This document shows positions 1-6,663 of a DNA stretch of 7,089 bases, in pieces. The position numbers and the translations under genes were made by a program. Under the pieces are notes generated by a model. The model had not been told where the DNA came from and did not search any database. It was given only the letters and a program-made list of their open reading frames with translations. The stretch covers positions 1 through 7,089 of the forward strand of contig CAZIHO010000150.1 of NCBI GenBank assembly GCA_964538875.1. Direction: 5' to 3'. Position 1 is the first letter of the stretch; each line of letters starts with the position of its first letter. The stretch is from CAZIHO01 sp964538875. GTDB taxonomy: Bacteria > Pseudomonadota > Gammaproteobacteria > Chromatiales > Chromatiaceae.

Positions 1-1770
1 CTGGGCCAGGTTCCTCAGCAGAACAATCTTGAGTTCGGGCGCCTGGGCCGATAACTGGTCCAGGTCACGGGTGTTCAGGATCCGGCATGTCACCTCGGTG
101 TCTCCATGAACCGAGGCACTGCGGACCGCTTGGCCGATCAAGGCCATTTCGCCGAAATTCATCCCCGGACCCAGGGAGGCGATGCGCTGATGGCCGCCCT
201 GCTGGCGGGGCACCAGAATGCTTACCTGGCCGGATGTGATGAAAAAAATTCGTCCGTCGCAGGCCTCGCCGGTCACCAAGATGGGCACCCCGGCTGGGAA
301 CGACTGTTCCACGGTCACCGCCTCGACCTGTTGCATCAGGGCCTCCGGGAGGCCCAGGAACAGCGCCGACTGGGCCAGGGAAGCTGCGCCGTCCTGGTTC
401 CCCGGGGTTTGGCCCCAGAGACGGTTTTCGCACCATTCCACCGCCAGGTCGTTGTCTTCAAAACTGAGAAACCCGCGATCGCCAGCGCGACCTGACCGGC
501 GCAGCGGATCAAGGATCGCGGGCTCATCCCTGACGCGGGACAACACCACGGCGATGGCGTCGGCGCTGAGCGCCAGCCGGGCTTGATTGAGCAGGCCGGC
601 GGCGCTATCCGACATCCCGGTGACCTGGTGCAGGTCGAGAATGAAGCTATGGGTATCCGGGGCCAACTCGCCCATGCGCCGGATCAGGTACTCCATCCCA
701 TCCACGGCCAGAAAGCCGTGCAGACAGAGATACTTGATGCGATGAGCCTGGCTGTTCAAACAAGCCCCCAGAGCGGTTCCAGGGGGGCGCCGCGATGGGG
801 CGTCGGCGCCGGTATAGATCCGGCCCAGAGCCGCCCGGGGGTCGCCCACATGGCTGAACAGATGCATCCCAAAATGACGGGATAATTCCTTGCAGACCTG
901 GATGCCGCGCACGCTGTTGCCCTTGTCATCGAGGCGCGGGGAAAAGATGCCGATGCCGAAGCGGCCCGGAACCACGGCGATGATTCCCCCGCCAACACCG
1001 CTCTTGGCCGGCATGCCGACCTCATAAAGCCAACTGCCGGCGTAGTCGTACATGCCGCAGGTGGCCATTACGCTGAGGACCCCCGCCACGTCATCGGCGG
1101 GCAGGGCACGGCGGCCGGTGAGCGGATGCACCCCCTCGTTGGCGAGCGTCGCCGCCATGTAGGCCAGATCCCGGCAGTCCACCAGCACCGAGCACTGCCG
1201 GAAGTAGTTGTCCAGGGCGGCCATGGGATCAGCATCGATGATGCCGAAGTTCTTCAGCATCCAGGCAATGGCGCGGTTGCGGAAGCCAGTTTCGCTCTCG
1301 GATCGATAAACTGATTCATCAACGCGCACCGGACGGCCGACGAACGCGGACAAAGATGACTCGATGCGTTGCCACTGGGCCTCCGCTGTGCTTCCCGCCA
1401 CCAGGCTGGCGGTGGCAATCGCACCAGCATTGATCATCGGATTGAGGGGTGCCCCCGTTTGGGGATCCAGGCTGATGGAATTGAAGGCGTCCCCGCTCGG
1501 CTCGACGCCCACCTTGCGTAGCACCCGGTCACGCCCTTGGTCGGCCAGGGCGGTGGCGTAAACAAACGGTTTGGATATCGACTGGATGGTAAATGGCTGG
1601 TCCGCATCGCCCACTTGGTAGGCCACGCCGTCCACCGTGACCAGACAGATGCCGAACCACTCTGGATCCGCTTTGGTCAATTCCGGAATGTAACTGGCCA
1701 GTTCACCGCTGGCGAGGCTAGCGAAGCGGTTATGCAGTTCTTGCAGGAAGGTCTGGATCGGCGAGTACAT
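1..1770 (-). CDS. glsA: Glutaminase A with C-terminal STAS and cyclic-nucleotide-binding domains (3' end outside window)
   Basis: This gene encodes an L-glutamine amidohydrolase (glutamine to glutamate plus ammonia), probably cytosolic. I read 590 residues without a stop; the C-terminus lies past the left edge. The start at 1770 gives the family N-terminus (MYSPIQTFLQEL) and has AGAGGA at 1776-1781, five bases upstream. Residues 1 to about 305 are the glutaminase domain of the serine beta-lactamase-like fold. The S-x-x-K nucleophile/base motif is S64-I-S-K67. Other conserved elements are MINAGAI (112-118), SESETGFRNRAIA (157-169), DNYF (187-190), MYDYAGSW (240-247) and AKSGVGGG (255-262). Residues about 345-440 look like a STAS domain (FILDLHQVTGMSDSAAGLL at 376-394). 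Residues about 465-590 form a cNMP-binding domain, with the phosphate-binding cassette FGEMALIGQAVRSASV at 539-554. The enzyme assignment is secure. The regulatory role of the appended domains is inferred. No convincing promoter was seen upstream. Confidence 0.96.
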   Translation of the reverse strand, partial: MYSPIQTFLQELHNRFASLASGELASYIPELTKADPEWFGICLVTVDGVAYQVGDADQPFTIQSISKPFVYATALADQGRDRVLRKVGVEPSGDAFNSISLDPQTGAPLNPMINAGAIATASLVAGSTAEAQWQRIESSLSAFVGRPVRVDESVYRSESETGFRNRAIAWMLKNFGIIDADPMAALDNYFRQCSVLVDCRDLAYMAATLANEGVHPLTGRRALPADDVAGVLSVMATCGMYDYAGSWLYEVGMPAKSGVGGGIIAVVPGRFGIGIFSPRLDDKGNSVRGIQVCKELSRHFGMHLFSHVGDPRAALGRIYTGADAPSRRPPGTALGACLNSQAHRIKYLCLHGFLAVDGMEYLIRRMGELAPDTHSFILDLHQVTGMSDSAAGLLNQARLALSADAIAVVLSRVRDEPAILDPLRRSGRAGDRGFLSFEDNDLAVEWCENRLWGQTPGNQDGAASLAQSALFLGLPEALMQQVEAVTVEQSFPAGVPILVTGEACDGRIFFITSGQVSILVPRQQGGHQRIASLGPGMNFGEMALIGQAVRSASVHGDTEVTCRILNTRDLDQLSAQAPELKIVLLRNLAQ

Positions 1771-1810
1771 GGGCGTCCTCTAGTGGTTCGGTATCGGGAA
1801 AGGAAGGCAA

Positions 1811-2280
1811 CTATTGCGCTAATTCCGTCCAGCGGTAGCTCGCCCGCAGGGCACCCTTGAGGTGACCCAAACCCGTGACGGCCAGGAGGTGATCAACGGC
1901 GACCGCGACCGGATCTCCCAAACCTGCTAGGACGACCGGGTGGGTCAACGGCAATCTGGCGGTGGCCGGGTGGAGTACCCCCTGGGGGCGCTGCCATTGG
2001 CCTAGGCCGCTCGTTGGTCCCGTTGGCGTCGGCGTCAACCCAGACGATGAGACGATAGCCGGGCTGGACAGGCCCGTGCCAGGCAGCCGCCCGGCATCGA
2101 GACTGGTCTGGATGGTGAGGGTGACCGAGCCACCGGCCGGAATGCTGCCGTCCCAGTTCAGGGTGCTCGCCGGGGTGCTGGTCACCTGGGCCGAGGCCAG
2201 CTCGCGGGCATAGATGGACGCGCCCAGGCCAGGGCGCGCGAGCGGCCCCGGCGCGGCGCTGGCGATTTTGCCGCATCGCG
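1811..2280 (-). pseudogene. Broken remnant of a DUF11-type surface-protein repeat domain
   Basis: No intact gene fills this stretch between the DUF3999 stop and the glutaminase. In one minus frame, 2057-2230 reads like a DUF11 repeat of bacterial surface proteins, with NWDGSIPAGGSVTLTIQ followed by TSLDAG and a degraded N-x-A-x-V equivalent (SSPAIV, ending near 2054). The motif that normally follows, DADANGTNE, lies at 2010-2036 in a different frame, so at least one indel separates the halves. Third codon positions are strongly G/C in the first frame down to about 2054, then in the second frame only briefly. A G/C-rich third-position pattern returns in the first frame at about 1811-1900, ending GALRASYRWTELAQ before a stop at 1811-1813; I do not recognise that tail. 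There is no plausible start or ribosome binding site of its own. The only upstream ATG in the first frame lies inside DUF3999, out of phase with it. I infer a degenerate fragment of a longer gene. The DUF11 likeness is judged by eye. Confidence 0.6.
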
Positions 2281-3699
2281 CTAGGACATGCCGGACCGGC
2301 CAGAGCCTATCATCTGCTGGTACAGGCGCCAGGCCATAGCGCCCAGGACCAGCACCGCCAAGATCAGCAAGCCCCACAGACCGATGGCGCGCCAGGGCGG
2401 CGGTTCTGGTGGCGTCACCCGGGCCTGGTCACCGGCTAGGGTCGCCTGGTCCAGGGGTTTGGCGGGCTTGACCTGGCTGGGGTCCTGGACCAGCCGTTCC
2501 AGCACCGCCCCCTGTTCCGCCGGCGCGGGACCGACCCGGCCGCTGCCGTAGGCCAACAAATAGGGGCCGGGTCCCCGGGCCAGGAATAGCAGCCGGTGGG
2601 CCACCCATTCCAACTCCAGGCTGGGGTCACCGCCCCAATCGCCGGCCTCGGCCCGGCTTTCCAGACGCCAGAAGCGATCACTGGTGGGCGCGCCCAACAG
2701 CAGGGGCTCGTTGCGTAGCCGTATCCCGTCCACCGTGAGGTCGTACAGGGTGCCTTGGTAGCGACGCTGCCATGTGGCGTCCGAACCGGCCCGCGATTGC
2801 AGCAGCGCCGGCATCAGGTTGGCCTGGGCCAGCAGGACCTGGACCCGTTCCACCGGCATCAGTCCGCCGCTGTCAAACTCAAACTGGCCGGGGAACTCAT
2901 CGGACGACCGGCCCTTAACCTGAATCCGGCGCCGGTTGGATTCCACCGCCTTGGCCGCCGCCGGTAGCGCCTGGACTTCCTTCAGGTGGATCGGATCCTG
3001 GCTGCTGGGCCAGGTGAGCCGCAGATAAGTGCCCCAGGCGCGGGGCACCAGCCGGGAGCGCTCCAGGCGTTGTTCGGCAAATTCCAGGTCCGCTAGGGCC
3101 GCCTCGCCGGCCGGACGCCAGTGGGCCAGGTCGTCGCTGGCCTCGATCTGGATTTCCACCACGAAACCACCGGGGGGATGATCGCCCCAGTTCAACCTTA
3201 GCTGATCCAAAGGTTGCTTGGCGAAGCGGCTCAGGTCCAGCAGATACCCCCTGGGTTGGCCGCCGGGGATGCTGGCTTCGCCACTCTTCATCTGCACCAG
3301 GGCGCCGTCGGCGCCAACCTGGATGCTCCAGCCGGGCCGGCCTGGGGCCGGGGATTCGTGCCAGGGAAAGAAGGGCACCGGCAGGGGCTCGGCGCTGGCG
3401 GGGCTGGGCGGTTCCGGACGGCGGAGGCTGTGGGGAACCCGTTGGCCCTGGGCGTCGAAAACCCGCAGGTCACCCAAGTCCGGGCGGGTGACGCCGGCAT
3501 AGACGGCATCTGGCAATTCCAGGCCGTACAGGCCATCCCCTTCCACCGCTAAGTGCAAGCCCTGGGCGAAGTCTTGGGGCTTGGGTGTCTGGGCGGCGGT
3601 GCCAGGGGTCTGGGCCAGCGTGGCCGGGGGCAGGGCGCCCAACAGCAGGGCCAAGCCAAGGCCGGCTAGCCGCGTAAAGGTGGGATCCGAATCAGACAT
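2281..3699 (-). CDS. DUF3999 family protein: signal peptide, beta-rich exported region, C-terminal membrane anchor
   Basis: This is a 472-residue protein of unknown function, recognised as the usual partner of DUF2339 proteins. Residues 10-29 are a hydrophobic signal segment with a plausible cleavage after TLA (residue 29, before QTPG). The bulk (30-435) is beta-rich and should face the periplasm. Residues about 165-245 resemble a discoidin/galactose-binding sandwich: a strand ending IQIEASDDLAHW (184-195) followed by TYLRLTW (224-230). A Pro-rich stretch (430-435) leads to one transmembrane helix at about 438-458 and a short basic tail, so the mature protein is probably a single-span anchor with its mass outside. 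The start at 3699 is 12 bases after the DUF2339 stop and has AGGA at 3709-3712, which argues for coupled translation. The DUF3999 assignment rests on overall architecture and the neighbour. Sugar binding is a guess from the fold resemblance. The C-terminus looks complete. Confidence 0.9.
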   Translation of the reverse strand: MSDSDPTFTRLAGLGLALLLGALPPATLAQTPGTAAQTPKPQDFAQGLHLAVEGDGLYGLELPDAVYAGVTRPDLGDLRVFDAQGQRVPHSLRRPEPPSPASAEPLPVPFFPWHESPAPGRPGWSIQVGADGALVQMKSGEASIPGGQPRGYLLDLSRFAKQPLDQLRLNWGDHPPGGFVVEIQIEASDDLAHWRPAGEAALADLEFAEQRLERSRLVPRAWGTYLRLTWPSSQDPIHLKEVQALPAAAKAVESNRRRIQVKGRSSDEFPGQFEFDSGGLMPVERVQVLLAQANLMPALLQSRAGSDATWQRRYQGTLYDLTVDGIRLRNEPLLLGAPTSDRFWRLESRAEAGDWGGDPSLELEWVAHRLLFLARGPGPYLLAYGSGRVGPAPAEQGAVLERLVQDPSQVKPAKPLDQATLAGDQARVTPPEPPPWRAIGLWGLLILAVLVLGAMAWRLYQQMIGSGRSGMS

Positions 3700-3708
3700 G
3701 GGGCTACA

Positions 3709-3714
3709 TCCTCA
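3709..3714 (-). promoter_or_regulatory. Ribosome binding site of the DUF3999 gene overlapping the DUF2339 stop codon
   Basis: On the minus strand the sequence reads TGAGGA. TGA is the DUF2339 stop and the overlapping AGGA lies nine bases before the DUF3999 ATG at 3699. Ribosomes ending DUF2339 would sit on the next initiation site, so the two proteins are probably made in a coupled way. Confidence 0.7.
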
Positions 3715-6444
3715 GTTCTTGGCCTTGGGTGGCAGGGGCGCCAGATAACCGATCACCAGCAACAGGGCGCCAACGCCCAGGAACGATACCACCCGTGCCA
3801 GGGTTCCGGCGTTGCCCAGCTCGATCAGGAACAGCTTAGCCACCACCAGCGCCAGCAGTCCCGCGCCCGCCATCCACCAGGTGCGAATCGCCCGGCGCGC
3901 CGACCAGGCCATGAGCACCAGGGCCAGGCTGCTCCAGAGCAGGGAAATGGAGGTTTGGAAACTGGTGGATGCGAACAGGCGATGCCACAGGAAGGGCACC
4001 CCGTCCCAATGGTGGACGCTGCGCGCCACCAGGGCGTTCAGCCACACAAAGCCAGCCGCCGCGCCCAGGATCCGGATCATCCGGCCCCGCCGGGCGGCGA
4101 GGTTGGGCTGCTCGGCGCCCAGCGCCAGCCACCAGCGCACCAGGGCCAGGCCCATCAGCAGCATGGCCAGATCCAGGGGATTGAGCAGCGGCAGGTAGGG
4201 CAGGGGTTGGGCCGCGCCACTGCTTTCCAGGTTGGCGGTCAGGCTCCATAGACCGCCAAACGCCAATAGGGGGCCGATGCCGGTCCCCAGGTAGGCGGCC
4301 CGGTGCCGGGCCAGGGGCCAGGGCGCCAGGCGCGGACCCGGCTGGAGCAGCACCAATATCAGGATGGCGGGCAGGGCGCCCCAGCCAGCCAGGGCCCAGG
4401 CGCCTTGACCCTGGGATGCCTGGCTCAGCCACCAGGCACCTTCCCAGGCCAGCACCCAGGCCAGGGGCCATAGGCCGGCGCCGTGCCAGGCGCGCCGCCA
4501 GCGTTCCGAGGGAAAATCCGCGTCCAGACGCCGGAGGCCCAGCAGGTGCATACCGAACAGGGCGCTCCAGGCCAGCAGGCCGACGCCAGCAAACGGGTGA
4601 TTGGGCCCATGGGCCAGCAAGGTATCCAAGCCAGCGCCCGGCATCCAAAACACCAGCGCCCAGGGCGCCAGCCAGTGGCCGGCCCAGGCGCCGGCCAGCG
4701 CCAACAGAGCCGCAGGCACCAGCAACAACACCGGAATCCCCAGAAAACACCAATCCAGGGGCCGGCGCAGCAGCAGCGCCAAGGCGGCGCTGGCGGCCAG
4801 GAACAGCAGCCAGGCATGGGTCAAACCGGTACCGCTGAACCAGCGCTCTAGTTCCTGACCGCCGCTGGCGTACCACCAGAGCAGGCCCCAGACGAGTATC
4901 AGCCAGCCAGTGGCGGACTCCCAGGGACGGGGCGCCGTTTGACGGCCCAGCCAGCCCGCCGAAATCAGTCCCGCCAGGCTGATCAACAAGCCACCCAGGT
5001 AGCGGCCGTTCAGCACCGGCCAGATGGCGGGCAGAATCTGGGCTTCCACCCAGGGCGGATGCCATCCCTGGACAAAAGCGCCGCCAGCCAGCAGTTGCAG
5101 CGCCAGGCCGCTGAGCCGGGCCAAGCGCCGCTCTTGCCGCACCCCCACCCAGACCAGGGCCGCGCCTTCCAGGGCCCAGGCGGCGGCGGTCCAGCGGGCG
5201 TCGCTGGCCAGGGGAATCGCCAGGGTGGCGAATACGATGCCTAGGGCCAGGAACGCCTCGCACAACAGGCGCAGCCCCTGGCCCTGGCGCAGCCACAATA
5301 GGCTGGCCAGAACCAGGTAAAAACCGCCCAGCAGCGCTGCGCTCCAGGCTAGGCCAAATTCCAGCTCCCGCACGAGCCCCGCCTGCAGGGCGAAGGCGAT
5401 GATGGGCAGGCCGAACACCAGGGCGCCATCCACATAACCCTTGAGGCGCGGCGGCTGGCGCAGGGCGAACAGCACCGAGATGGCCAAGTACATCAGGAAG
5501 AACAGAATCAGGAAGGGTTCCGTGGTGGTCAGGAACTCCGGCCGGTAGTACCGGTAGCCCCACAGGGCGCCGATGACGAAGGTAAATACGAACCCGGCCA
5601 GGTTGAGGGTGCGCCAGCTCTTGTACCAGGCTAGTCCCAGTACACCGGCATTGAGCAGGGCATAAAAGCTGAACAGTTGCACATGGTTGCCGCCGCCGGT
5701 GGATGCCAGCACCGGCGCTAGAAAGCCGCCGAGGGTGCCGAATAGGGCCAGCGCCTGGGCGTCCTGCCACAGAGCCAGCAGCGCCGCCAGCAGGCCGATG
5801 GCCACCAACAGGGGAAAGGCCAGCTCAGACGGCACCAGTCCCACCCGGGTGGCGACGAACAGGGTCAAGTACAGCACACCGATGCCACCGCCCTGCACCA
5901 GCATGGCGTAGGCGGGGCGGCGTTCCCGCAGGCGCCAGCCGACGCCCAGCAGAACCAGACCCAGCAGGCTGGTGCCCATGAAACGCAATTCCAGGGGCAG
6001 GCTGTAGGTTTGGGTCACGAACTTGAGCAGGAAGGCAACGCCGAAGAACAGCAGCAGCAGGCCGATCCGCGCCAGAGGATTGCCGCCCAGCAGCCAGGCC
6101 AGCAGGGCGGCGGTCTGGGGAGCGGTCTGGGGTTCCGGTGTTGGCCGGGGCTCCCAGCTCTCCGGCGCCGGTTGGGACACCGGCCGGGGCGCCAGCGGGG
6201 CGGGTTCCTGGAGCGGTTCCGGCACCGGCGCCGACGCCGGCGGTCGTGGCGCCGGTGTCTGGAAGCGGTTGGCGGCGGACGGTGCCGGCCGTTCCTCCAG
6301 CCGGGCCAACCGTTCCCGCAGGTTGAAATGATCCCCCACCAGCCAGCCAATCAACAGCCCCAGGATGGCGCCCAGGGCCTCGTCCGCCGCCGCCGCGCCC
6401 AGCACGGCGCCCAGCATCATCAAGAGAAGAGTGCGTCCACTCAT
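3712..6444 (-). CDS. DUF2339 family polytopic membrane protein
   Basis: This is a 910-residue integral membrane protein of the uncharacterised DUF2339 family. Residues 5-37 are hydrophobic and contain a glycine zipper (G25, G29, G33, G37) plus G12/G16. A short charged, coiled-coil-like segment follows (NLRERLARLEER, 41-52), then a Pro/Ala-rich linker (about 53-110). From about residue 113 the chain is almost wholly hydrophobic and probably crosses the membrane some two dozen times. Family-typical stretches include NPLARIGLLLLFFGVAFLLK (122-141), LFGTLGGFLAPVLASTGGGN (234-253), then the stretch ending YALLNAGVLGLAWYKSW (261-277) and the TTEPFLILFFL segment (307-317). No catalytic motif stands out. 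The start at 6444 has GGAG at 6455-6458, ten bases upstream, which is slightly long but acceptable, and it gives the expected N-terminal hydrophobic segment. The gene is co-transcribed with DUF3999, and the pair probably forms an envelope complex. Transport or envelope maintenance are possible roles, but nothing in the sequence decides between them. Confidence 0.94.
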   Translation of the reverse strand: MSGRTLLLMMLGAVLGAAAADEALGAILGLLIGWLVGDHFNLRERLARLEERPAPSAANRFQTPAPRPPASAPVPEPLQEPAPLAPRPVSQPAPESWEPRPTPEPQTAPQTAALLAWLLGGNPLARIGLLLLFFGVAFLLKFVTQTYSLPLELRFMGTSLLGLVLLGVGWRLRERRPAYAMLVQGGGIGVLYLTLFVATRVGLVPSELAFPLLVAIGLLAALLALWQDAQALALFGTLGGFLAPVLASTGGGNHVQLFSFYALLNAGVLGLAWYKSWRTLNLAGFVFTFVIGALWGYRYYRPEFLTTTEPFLILFFLMYLAISVLFALRQPPRLKGYVDGALVFGLPIIAFALQAGLVRELEFGLAWSAALLGGFYLVLASLLWLRQGQGLRLLCEAFLALGIVFATLAIPLASDARWTAAAWALEGAALVWVGVRQERRLARLSGLALQLLAGGAFVQGWHPPWVEAQILPAIWPVLNGRYLGGLLISLAGLISAGWLGRQTAPRPWESATGWLILVWGLLWWYASGGQELERWFSGTGLTHAWLLFLAASAALALLLRRPLDWCFLGIPVLLLVPAALLALAGAWAGHWLAPWALVFWMPGAGLDTLLAHGPNHPFAGVGLLAWSALFGMHLLGLRRLDADFPSERWRRAWHGAGLWPLAWVLAWEGAWWLSQASQGQGAWALAGWGALPAILILVLLQPGPRLAPWPLARHRAAYLGTGIGPLLAFGGLWSLTANLESSGAAQPLPYLPLLNPLDLAMLLMGLALVRWWLALGAEQPNLAARRGRMIRILGAAAGFVWLNALVARSVHHWDGVPFLWHRLFASTSFQTSISLLWSSLALVLMAWSARRAIRTWWMAGAGLLALVVAKLFLIELGNAGTLARVVSFLGVGALLLVIGYLAPLPPKAKN

Positions 6445-6489
6445 GGCGAGGAGTCTCCGGGTTGGTTGACGGACGGGCGTTGGCCGAAG

Positions 6490-6516
6490 CCGTTCGGCGG
6501 CCTGGGGGCCGAACGG
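6490..6516. repeat. Inverted repeat with 9-bp perfect stem upstream of DUF2339
   Basis: CCGTTCGGC at 6490-6498 is exactly mirrored by GCCGAACGG at 6508-6516 across a 9-base loop. It lies 46 bases before the DUF2339 start, in the expected 5' untranslated or promoter region. No T-run follows on either strand, so an operator or mRNA leader hairpin is more likely than a Rho-independent terminator. Confidence 0.45.
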
Positions 6517-6544
6517 GGAGAGGGGTCGGGACTAGGAGCGCCTA

Positions 6545-6566
6545 TTTTCCAGTCTGGGGTGGAAAA
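6545..6566. promoter_or_regulatory. AT-rich dyad, possible operator in the DUF2339 promoter region
   Basis: TTTTCCA (6545-6551) is mirrored by TGGAAAA (6560-6566) around an 8-base spacer. It is the most AT-rich spot in a very GC-rich gap and lies about 100 bases upstream of the DUF2339 start. The symmetry and composition suit a dimeric repressor site or part of a promoter, but no sigma-70 pair with normal spacing can be read with confidence. It is an inferred regulatory site only. Confidence 0.35.
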
Positions 6567-6600
6567 ATGCCAGCGGGGTCTGACCGGCCGGTCCGGCAGC

Positions 6601-6647
6601 GATCCGGCGGGCAGCGCCGCCGGGCTAGCCGGGGGCGCTGCTGGATC
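6601..6647 (-). terminator. Large GC-rich stem-loop after the cation-efflux gene
   Basis: This begins 17 bases after the transporter stop. CAGCGCCGCCGG (6612-6623) pairs with CCGGGGGCGCTG (6629-6640) with one mismatch around the loop GCTAG. The stem extends by one G-C pair and, beyond a bulge, by GATCC (6601-6605) with GGATC (6643-6647). No T-run follows directly on the minus strand; the nearest (A5 at 6563-6567 on plus) is about 35 bases on. It may be a non-canonical terminator or a structure that protects the 3' end of the message. Confidence 0.4.
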
Positions 6648-6663
6648 CCGCTGCCGGCGCGGG

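Noticed and set aside
106..1860. Several plus-strand open frames of 62-129 codons opposite the glutaminase
   Set aside because: They are antisense to a confidently identified gene, have low-complexity translations and no ribosome binding sites. They exist because stop codons are rare in GC-rich DNA.
1771..1860. Possible sigma-70 promoter before the glutaminase (TTGCCT near 1807, AT-rich patch GAATTAGCGCAATAG)
   Set aside because: No -10 hexamer with proper spacing could be found, so it is not annotated.
1999..2008. Perfect palindrome GGCCTAGGCC
   Set aside because: It is short, GC-dominated and inside a decaying segment. It is expected by chance and has no associated promoter or terminator elements.
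1893..2276. A 127-codon minus-strand frame starting with ATG at 2276 as a standalone gene
   Set aside because: Only its DADANGTNE stretch looks protein-like. The rest is Arg/Pro/His-rich, and the coding pattern in its first half belongs to a different frame. It is better explained as part of the broken DUF11 remnant.
2754..3552. Plus-strand open frames opposite DUF3999
   Set aside because: They mirror the codon structure of the real gene and resemble no known protein family.
3836..5770. A 644-codon open frame on the minus strand, overlapping DUF2339 in another phase
   Set aside because: It lies wholly inside DUF2339, is full of Arg, Gly, Pro and Ala with no domain-like pattern, and is the usual shifted-frame artefact of a long GC-rich gene.
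3712..6300. Repeated CCAGGGC/GGCGCCAGG-like words across DUF2339
   Set aside because: On the coding strand these are Ala-Leu, Leu-Ala and Trp codon runs of a hydrophobic protein with biased codon use. Spacing is irregular, so this is not a repeat array or CRISPR.
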